10,023 bases of DNA from assembly GCA_937124505.1 (NCBI GenBank), contig CAKZKV010000310.1, positions 1 to 10,023 of the forward strand, in the 5' to 3' direction. Under the pieces are notes generated by a model. That model ran no database searches and was not told the DNA's origin. It saw only the letters and a list, made by a program, of their open reading frames with translations. The translations under genes and the position numbers were made by a program. This stretch comes from an uncultured Alphaproteobacteria bacterium (lineage in GTDB: Bacteria; Pseudomonadota; Alphaproteobacteria; Micavibrionales; Micavibrionaceae). Shown here one piece after another: positions 5,592 to 10,023 of this stretch. The number at the start of each line of letters is the position of its first letter. The first letter of the stretch is position 1.

Positions 5592-8258
5592 TTAAGCCAC
5601 CTGCTTTTCCCTGATCGGGGTCACTTTTGCCTGTTGACGGGAACGGATCGCCGCCTGCGCTGCCGCCAGTCTGGCAATCGGCACGCGGTACGGCGAACAG
5701 GACACATAATCCAGCCCTGCTTGCTCAAAAAATGCAATAGAAGCCGGGTCGCCGCCATGTTCTCCGCATACGCCCAGCTTGATCTCCGGCGTGACCTTGC
5801 GGCCTTTTTGAATGGCAATCTCAATCAACTGGCCAACTCCTTCCTGATCCAGTGTAACAAAGGGATCGCGTTCAAAAATCCCCTGATCCAGATAGGCCGG
5901 CATGAAGTGCGAAGAGTCGTCACGGCTCAGGCCAAGGGCCGTCTGCGTCAGGTCGTTTGTCCCGAAACTGAAAAAGTCAACTTCCGCGGCCAGTTTGTCG
6001 GCACAAAGCGCCGCGCGCGGCAGTTCGATCATCGTCCCCACCAGGTAGGAAATGCGCTGGCCCTGTTCTTCAAAAACCTGCTTTGCCACGGCCTGTATGC
6101 TTTCTTTCAGTATTTTCAGCTCTGTTTCGGTCGCCGCCAGAGGGATCATGATTTCCGGCTTTACGCTGTCTCCTGCCTTTTGAACTTCAATAGCCGCCTC
6201 AAAAATCGCCCGTGCCTGCATCTCGTATATTTCCGGGAAGGTCACCCCTAACCGGCATCCCCTGTGCCCAAGCATCGGGTTAAATTCATGCAGGTCTTGC
6301 ACACGGTTGCGGATGTGGTTGAACTCCAGCCCCGTTTCATCGGCAAAGTCCTGAATGTCCGCACTGCTATGCGGCAGGAATTCATGAAGCGGTGGGTCCA
6401 GCAGGCGGATGGTCACCGGCATGCCGTTCATGATCTCAAAAATTTCCCTGAAATCCTGACGCTGCTCTGGCAGAAGATGCGCGAGCGCCTCGGCGCGTGC
6501 TTCGTTGCTGCTTGCCAGAATCATCTCCCGCACCCGGCGGATGCGGTGCGGATCAAAGAACATATGTTCCGTCCGGCACAATCCAATCCCTTCTGCACCC
6601 AACTGAACCGCCATTTTTGCATCTTTAGGTGTTTCTGCATTGGTGCGCACCTTCATCCGCCGTTCCTCGTCTGCCCAGGCCATGATGGTTTCAAAGTCTT
6701 CGGACAGTTCCGGATCAACAACCGGCACTTCACCATAGAATACCTTGCCGGAAGAGCCATCTATCGTAATAATGTCTCCCTCTTTCAAGGCAAAATCCCC
6801 AACCCGCATCAGCTTCTTTTTCAGGTCGATAATAATCGCCCCCGCGCCCGACACGCATGGTTTACCCATACCACGCGCCACCACTGCCGCGTGAGATGTC
6901 ATACCACCCCGTGCCGTCAGAATACCTCTGGCGGCGTGCATGCCGTGAATATCTTCCGGGCTGGTTTCAATGCGGCATAGAATGACATTTTTGCCGTCCT
7001 GCGCTTTGGATTCCGCATCATCCGCCGTAAAAACAACCTCCCCGCATGCCGCACCGGGCGATGCCTCCAGGCCCTTGCCGATCACCGTTGTATCGGCCTT
7101 TGGATCAAGAGTCGGATGCAGCAAATGGTCAAGTTGTTGCGGCTGCAACCGCAGCAAGGCCTCTTCCTTTGTAATCATCCCTTCTTCCACCAGTGCCACG
7201 GCAACTCTGAGCGCCGCTGCCGCCGTGCGTTTTGCCGCGCGGGTTTGCAACATATACAGTCTGTTTTGCTGGATCGTGAACTCAATGTCCTGCACATCGC
7301 GGAAGTGCTGTTCCAGCTTTTGCCGCACCTCCAGCAATTCACGATACGCCCCTGGCATGTCACGCTGCATGTCGGAGATCGGCTGCGGCGTACGGATACC
7401 GGCAACCACATCTTCCCCTTGCGCATTAATCAGGTATTCCCCGTAGAACACATTTTCCCCGGTTGCCGGGTCACGGGTAAAGGCCACGCCCGTCCCGCAA
7501 TTTTCTCCCATATTGCCAAACACCATCGCCTGTACATTCACAGCAGTTCCCAGATCAGCACTGATGTCGTTAATCTGGCGATATGTAATCGCCCGCGGTG
7601 TCATCCATGAAGCAAAGACCGCATCAATCGCCCCCCAAAGCTGCTGCTGCGGATCATCCGGAAATTTCTCTCCGGTTTCTTCCAGAACCAGATCCTTATA
7701 TGACCTGACGATCTTCTGCCAGCCGTTGGCATTGATTTCATTATCATTTTCAATGCCTTTGAGATCTTTATACATATCCAGAATCGTTTCAAATTCGGAC
7801 ATATGAACCCCCATGACCACATCTGCATACATCTGGATAAACCGTCGGTAACTGTCCCATGCGAACCGCGGATCGCCGGATTTCTTCTCCAGCCCCTTTA
7901 CGGTTTCATCATTCAGACCAAGGTTTAAAACCGTATCCATCATACCGGGCATGGAAACCGGAGCGCCGGAACGCACAGACACAAGCAGAGGATTTGTCAC
8001 ATCTCCGAAGCGCAACCCCATTTTTTCTTCTAACGCACCAAGAGCCTCCGCAACTTGCCGCCGCAAGGATTTGGGATATACTTTTTTATGCTTGTAAAAG
8101 TAACTACAGACCTTTGTGGTAATCGTAAAGCCCGAAGGAACCGGCAACCCAAGAGTTGCCATTTCTGCCAGATTTGCGCCTTTACCTCCCAGTAAATCAC
8201 GCATCTCCGCATTTCCTTCGGTGTTTCCGTCCCCGAATGCGTATACCCATTTTGTCAT
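5592..8258 (-). CDS. ppdK: Pyruvate, phosphate dikinase
   Basis: This 888-residue enzyme interconverts pyruvate + ATP + Pi and PEP + AMP + PPi in the cytoplasm, serving gluconeogenesis or PPi-linked glycolysis. The N-terminal nucleotide-binding region starts with LLGGKGANLAEM (22-33) and has the RSGAPVSMPGMMDTVLNLG stretch typical of PpdK. The swivelling phosphohistidine domain carries GGMTSHAAVVARG with catalytic His456. The C-terminal PEP/pyruvate barrel contains LGHRGCRLG (663-671), FFSFGTNDLTQ and GVCGEHGG with catalytic Cys831. His456 and Cys831 agree with the numbering of the Clostridium symbiosum enzyme (H455, C831), so the gene looks intact and full length. An open frame extends up to 8336, but ATG 8258 is the start: GGAG lies six bases before it and the family's usual N-terminus (KWVYAFG) begins there. 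Thr454, two residues before the histidine, is where plant enzymes are regulated by phosphorylation; no regulatory protein gene is visible here. Confidence 0.97.
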   Translation of the reverse strand: MTKWVYAFGDGNTEGNAEMRDLLGGKGANLAEMATLGLPVPSGFTITTKVCSYFYKHKKVYPKSLRRQVAEALGALEEKMGLRFGDVTNPLLVSVRSGAPVSMPGMMDTVLNLGLNDETVKGLEKKSGDPRFAWDSYRRFIQMYADVVMGVHMSEFETILDMYKDLKGIENDNEINANGWQKIVRSYKDLVLEETGEKFPDDPQQQLWGAIDAVFASWMTPRAITYRQINDISADLGTAVNVQAMVFGNMGENCGTGVAFTRDPATGENVFYGEYLINAQGEDVVAGIRTPQPISDMQRDMPGAYRELLEVRQKLEQHFRDVQDIEFTIQQNRLYMLQTRAAKRTAAAALRVAVALVEEGMITKEEALLRLQPQQLDHLLHPTLDPKADTTVIGKGLEASPGAACGEVVFTADDAESKAQDGKNVILCRIETSPEDIHGMHAARGILTARGGMTSHAAVVARGMGKPCVSGAGAIIIDLKKKLMRVGDFALKEGDIITIDGSSGKVFYGEVPVVDPELSEDFETIMAWADEERRMKVRTNAETPKDAKMAVQLGAEGIGLCRTEHMFFDPHRIRRVREMILASSNEARAEALAHLLPEQRQDFREIFEIMNGMPVTIRLLDPPLHEFLPHSSADIQDFADETGLEFNHIRNRVQDLHEFNPMLGHRGCRLGVTFPEIYEMQARAIFEAAIEVQKAGDSVKPEIMIPLAATETELKILKESIQAVAKQVFEEQGQRISYLVGTMIELPRAALCADKLAAEVDFFSFGTNDLTQTALGLSRDDSSHFMPAYLDQGIFERDPFVTLDQEGVGQLIEIAIQKGRKVTPEIKLGVCGEHGGDPASIAFFEQAGLDYVSCSPYRVPIARLAAAQAAIRSRQQAKVTPIREKQVA

Positions 8259-8264
8259 GATCTG

Positions 8265-8268
8265 CTCC
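8265..8268 (-). promoter_or_regulatory. Ribosome binding site deciding the ppdK start
   Basis: On the minus strand GGAG ends six bases before ATG 8258, the best-placed Shine-Dalgarno sequence in the window. It excludes the longer open frame that begins at 8336. Confidence 0.75.
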
Positions 8269-8298
8269 GTTTTTTGCTTTGCACAATTAAAGCCTCTC

Positions 8299-8329
8299 TC
8301 ACTATATGCATAAAAAAGCAGCATAGTGA
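8299..8329 (-). promoter_or_regulatory. Inverted repeat overlapping a possible -10 element ahead of ppdK
   Basis: TCACTA (8299-8304) and TAGTGA (8324-8329) form a perfect six-base inverted repeat in the 98-base gap between the acetyltransferase and ppdK. The arms extend inward by TGC/GCA pairs if a two-base bulge is allowed. On the minus strand the repeat overlaps TATAGT (8306-8301), a five-of-six match to a -10 box that would place transcription start about 35 bases before the ppdK ATG; no good -35 is seen. It could be an operator. A six-base A run on the plus strand lies in the loop and not after the stem, so this is not a standard terminator. Confidence 0.35.
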
Positions 8330-8356
8330 TATACATAAAACGCAGGATTGATATGT

Positions 8357-8878
8357 TTACAGGCTTTTAACAAGCATCAGACACAGATCATCGTCCACGG
8401 CACGCAATTGCCCATGGGTCACATATTCCCGGTCATAGGTCACGCCAAACCCGTCCGGTACAAACCCGAGAGAAATATAAAGCCTTTGGGCATGGCCATA
8501 TTCACGGGTCAGACCAAAGCTGATCCCTATGTCTGTATGGCCTTTTTTTCGTGCGCTCTCCTCACAGGTATGAATCAATTTGGTCGCAATGCCTTGCCGT
8601 CTGAAATCAGGCAAAACGTTTAAATCCTGAATTTCGGGAATGCCCAGTTGCTCATAGACGCGGTATTTGGGTTTCCAGTTTAGAAAGCCATAGGCTACGG
8701 GATATTCTGCGTCCTCGTGATAAGCCACAAAGGCGCTCAGATCTCCGCTTTCCAGACGCTTTGCACATAAATCCCAGTAGCTTTTATCTTTATAAGATTT
8801 ATTCTCTAAAGAAATATTTTTGATATAATCAAGTTCTTCAACACTTACAGCCTTGATTTTTATTTTTTCTTGCATCAT
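8357..8878 (-). CDS. GNAT family N-acetyltransferase
   Basis: This 173-residue protein is a single GNAT domain, which transfers an acetyl group from acetyl-CoA to an amine. The pyrophosphate-binding motif A is clear: IQDLNVLPDFRRQGIATKLI (83-102), with RRQGIA as the R/Q-x-x-G-x-A core. Motif B follows at YGHAQRLYISLGFVPDG (127-143), where the tyrosine near the helix start is the usual general acid. The substrate cannot be read from the sequence. The C-terminal DDDLCLMLVKSL is the usual last strand. Two ATG codons lie in tandem at 8878 and 8875; AGGG directly abuts the first, so the ribosome binding site is poor for either. It is upstream of ppdK on the same strand, 98 bases away, and diverges from dsbB across an 86-base gap. 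Confidence 0.87.
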   Translation of the reverse strand: MMQEKIKIKAVSVEELDYIKNISLENKSYKDKSYWDLCAKRLESGDLSAFVAYHEDAEYPVAYGFLNWKPKYRVYEQLGIPEIQDLNVLPDFRRQGIATKLIHTCEESARKKGHTDIGISFGLTREYGHAQRLYISLGFVPDGFGVTYDREYVTHGQLRAVDDDLCLMLVKSL

Positions 8879-8964
8879 CCCTGTTTCGTACCATAATCAA
8901 AAAAAGAAACGAAGACACTTCCACACCTTTTCTTCAGACTAAATTGTGTTAAATAACTAATATT

Positions 8965-9474
8965 ATGATCATAAAAATCATCAGATTTTTCTTTCAGCCG
9001 CATGTCTTTGGCCTATCCATTGCCTTATTCTGTATGGCTTCGTTGTCCGCCGCCCTGATGGCGCAATACGGATACGATCTAAAGCCCTGCATTCTGTGCA
9101 TGTATCAACGTTATCCTTTTGCCCTGAATGCTGTTTTGGGGCTGATTATATACAAGCTGGCCAAAAAAAATCATCCGCGTGGCGCGTCCCTGATGCTGGT
9201 TATGGCGGGAATTGTGTTTCTGGCAAACAGCGCTCTTGCATTCTATCACGTCGGCGTTGAACAACTCTGGTGGGAGTCCGTTCTGGAAGCCTGTACCTTT
9301 GACCCATCAAAATTGCGAGACGCCATGTATGAACCGCCTGTTCCCTGCAATCAAATTCCCTGGCAAGACCCGATTTTGGGAATGTCCATGGCAGGCTGGA
9401 ATGTGGTTGTTTGCGGAATTGCCGGTATCTGCACAATGATCTGCGCCAGATACGGAAAAGTTATAGTCACATAA
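8965..9474 (+). CDS. dsbB: Disulfide bond formation protein DsbB
   Basis: This 169-residue inner-membrane protein reoxidises the periplasmic oxidase DsbA and passes electrons to quinone. Four hydrophobic segments are visible at about 14-33, 51-66, 73-94 and 143-160. The first periplasmic loop carries PCILCMYQRYP, with the CxxC pair at 42 and 45 next to an Arg (49) that in the family lies near the quinone. The second loop carries the other redox pair, C110 (LEACTF) and C128 (VPCNQIPW), followed by LGMSMAGWN (138-146), the family's conserved segment. All four functional cysteines are present. ATG 8965 has no clear ribosome binding site, and no convincing promoter is visible in the 86 bases upstream. 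Its stop codon TAA lies inside the left arm of a palindromic repeat. No dsbA is in the window. Confidence 0.93.
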   Translation: MIIKIIRFFFQPHVFGLSIALFCMASLSAALMAQYGYDLKPCILCMYQRYPFALNAVLGLIIYKLAKKNHPRGASLMLVMAGIVFLANSALAFYHVGVEQLWWESVLEACTFDPSKLRDAMYEPPVPCNQIPWQDPILGMSMAGWNVVVCGIAGICTMICARYGKVIVT

Positions 9475-9557
9475 ATTTGTGTTTGGACGAGGCGCACACG
9501 ACGAAGCGTAGACAAACCTACGAGAGGAGTGAAGCAACGCTGTCCAGACGCAAATTT
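9473..9557. repeat. Structured palindromic repeat directly after dsbB
   Basis: The outer arms AAATTTGTGTTTGGAC (9473-9488) and GTCCAGACGCAAATTT (9542-9557) pair over 16 bases; the two non-Watson-Crick positions are G-T, which would be G-U in RNA. GCG (9492-9494) and CGC (9538-9540) can continue the stem. The tip is a separate hairpin, CGTAG (9507-9511) and CTACG (9518-9522), around a six-base loop. Between stem and tip are purine-rich strands (GACGAAG and GAGTGAAG), which could form G-A pairs. The left arm includes the last two bases of the dsbB stop codon. It may act as a 3'-end or terminator structure. I recall similar GGCGCACGCGACGAAGCGTA-like intergenic repeats from other alphaproteobacteria, but this is unverified memory. 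Confidence 0.7.
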
Positions 9558-9564
9558 AAAAGAC

Positions 9565-9704
9565 TATAGGAACCTCTGCAAAAGTCTGGAAATGACACAA
9601 ACCGTCATCCTGAACTTGTTTCAGGATCTTTATAAATCAAAGACTTAAGATTCCGAAACAAGTTCGGAATGACGGCTTTGAGGGATTTTGCAGAGGTTCC
9701 TATA
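9565..9704. mobile_element. MITE-like element with 19-bp perfect terminal inverted repeats
   Basis: TATAGGAACCTCTGCAAAA (9565-9583) is the exact reverse complement of bases 9686-9704, bounding a 140-base element with no credible gene inside. If the ends proper are GGAACCTCTGCAAAA, the flanking TATA on both sides could be a target duplication; because TATA is its own reverse complement, this cannot be told from a longer inverted repeat. Ends of the form (G)-x-x-CCT-x-TGCAAAA resemble those I recall for IS5-family elements of the IS1031 group, so a non-autonomous derivative mobilised by such a transposase is a reasonable inference. No transposase is in the window. The right end is four bases from the stop codon of the HNH gene. 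Confidence 0.65.
9602..9675. repeat. Nested palindrome of two hairpins within the MITE-like element
   Basis: Bases 9602-9628 and 9649-9675 are inverted copies of one another, matching at 23 of 27 positions. Each copy is also a hairpin: ATCCTGAA and TTCAGGAT around CTTGT in the left copy (9607-9627), ATTCCGAA and TTCGGAAT around ACAAG in the right copy (9650-9670). The four differences between copies fall in paired positions and each hairpin stays fully paired, so selection or turnover has kept the stems. The block begins CCGTCAT and ends ATGACGG. Sequences of this style are dispersed in many alphaproteobacterial genomes as far as I recall. Confidence 0.75.
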
Positions 9705-9708
9705 TTTC

Positions 9709-10023
9709 TTAATATTCATCCAGTTCACTGTCCCAATAAAGAAAATCCCCCCAACTCTCATGAAGGAAATTTGGGGGGAATTTTCGACCGTATTCTTGTA
9801 ACTGGAAAGCACTGGGCTGTTGAGGTTCTATTCGGGGGTACATATGACATTCATGGGGCATCTTACTCCCCTTTAAGGTGTTACACGGTCGGCAGGCCGT
9901 GACGATATTTTTCCATGTTGTGCGGCCTCCCCGGCTACGTGGAATGACGTGATCGAAGGTGAGTTCATGCGTCCTGAAATCACCCCCGCAATACTGACAT
10001 TGCCAGTTGTCACGCAAAAAAAC
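9709..10023 (-). CDS. HNH endonuclease, N-terminus beyond the right edge
   Basis: The visible 104 codons encode the C-terminal part of an HNH nuclease. The reading frame is open through the right edge, where it reads VFLRDNWQCQYCGG; the leucine codon is TTG and should not be taken as the start. Family homologues usually have about 60-80 more residues ahead of this point (from memory). Zinc-binding CxxC pairs are seen in CQYC and ACRPC, the catalytic histidine in TFDHVIPRSRGG, and the metal-binding asparagine side of the fold in WKNIVTACRPCN. The tail after this is proline- and aromatic-rich and ends ...SWGDFLYWDSELDEY. Stand-alone HNH proteins of this type are common housekeeping-like genes in alphaproteobacteria and their substrate is not known; nothing beside it suggests a restriction system, intron or phage. 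Confidence 0.88.
   Translation of the reverse strand, partial: VFLRDNWQCQYCGGDFRTHELTFDHVIPRSRGGRTTWKNIVTACRPCNTLKGSKMPHECHMYPRIEPQQPSAFQLQEYGRKFPPNFLHESWGDFLYWDSELDEY

Noticed and set aside
5575..5600. Terminator between the convergent msrB and ppdK genes
   Set aside because: Only seven bases separate the stops and I find no stable stem followed by a T run on either strand.
5517..6980. Long plus-strand open frames (5517-6251 and 6264-6980) opposite ppdK
   Set aside because: They lie wholly or mostly antisense to an intact, motif-complete ppdK, and their translations are rich in Arg, His and Cys without any recognisable domain.
6970..7806. Further plus-strand open frames opposite the N-terminal half of ppdK
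   Set aside because: Same reason: antisense shadows of a strongly coding region with no ribosome binding site or domain of their own.
8259..8336. N-terminal extension of ppdK to ATG 8336
   Set aside because: GGAG lies six bases before ATG 8258 and the conserved PpdK N-terminus starts there; the extension covers the probable promoter region.
9473..9704. Possible CRISPR array in the repeat-rich gap
   Set aside because: The repeats are inverted pairs, not regularly spaced direct repeats, and no cas gene is present.
9669..9902. 77-codon plus-strand open frame from the MITE-like element into the HNH gene
   Set aside because: It begins inside the palindrome, crosses the terminal repeat and runs antisense to a motif-complete HNH domain.
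9709..10023. HNH gene as part of a restriction, intron or phage module
   Set aside because: No methyltransferase, reverse transcriptase, intron boundary or phage gene is visible; the stand-alone form is common.

Overview
The window reads as a stretch of chromosome from a Gram-negative bacterium, most likely an alphaproteobacterium. The evidence is a periplasmic (YejA-type) peptide-binding protein, a lipoprotein with a clean lipobox, an exported MsrB and a DsbB, all of which need a periplasm; a YgfZ/IBA57-type protein; and, near the right end, a palindromic intergenic repeat beginning CCGTCATCCTGAACTTG, of a kind I recall from alphaproteobacterial genomes (memory, not a search). I see no rRNA, tRNA, CRISPR array, phage module or complete insertion sequence.

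Layout. Positions 1-173 may hold the tail of a plus-strand gene entering from the left. On the minus strand follow an SQR-like FAD flavoprotein (177-1307) and, upstream of it, a divergent macro-domain protein (1403-1942). The macro gene and a YejA-like solute-binding protein (plus strand, 1941-3656) start back to back, and their ATG codons share two bases. Next on the plus strand is a compact unit of small lipoprotein (3718-4251), ygfZ (4261-5031) and msrB (5051-5584). It runs tail to tail into pyruvate phosphate dikinase on the minus strand (5592-8258), with a GNAT acetyltransferase (8357-8878) upstream. A dsbB gene (8965-9474, plus) and an HNH endonuclease gene cut by the right edge (9709-10023, minus) converge on a 234-base gap that is almost filled by two palindromic repeat elements.

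How the genes relate. The lipoprotein-ygfZ-msrB unit joins Fe-S cluster maintenance to repair of oxidised methionine in the periplasm, so an oxidative-damage theme is plausible. DsbB adds periplasmic disulfide formation, although no DsbA is visible. The SQR-like protein and PpdK belong to energy metabolism (quinone-linked oxidation; pyruvate/PEP interconversion). No gene set here makes a recognisable defence, secretion or biosynthetic system.

The most noteworthy items are the MITE-like element with 19-base perfect terminal inverted repeats and twin inner hairpins (9565-9704), the separate structured repeat that starts inside the dsbB stop codon (9473-9557), an exported MsrB with one cysteine only, and a macro domain that has lost its usual ligand-binding asparagine.
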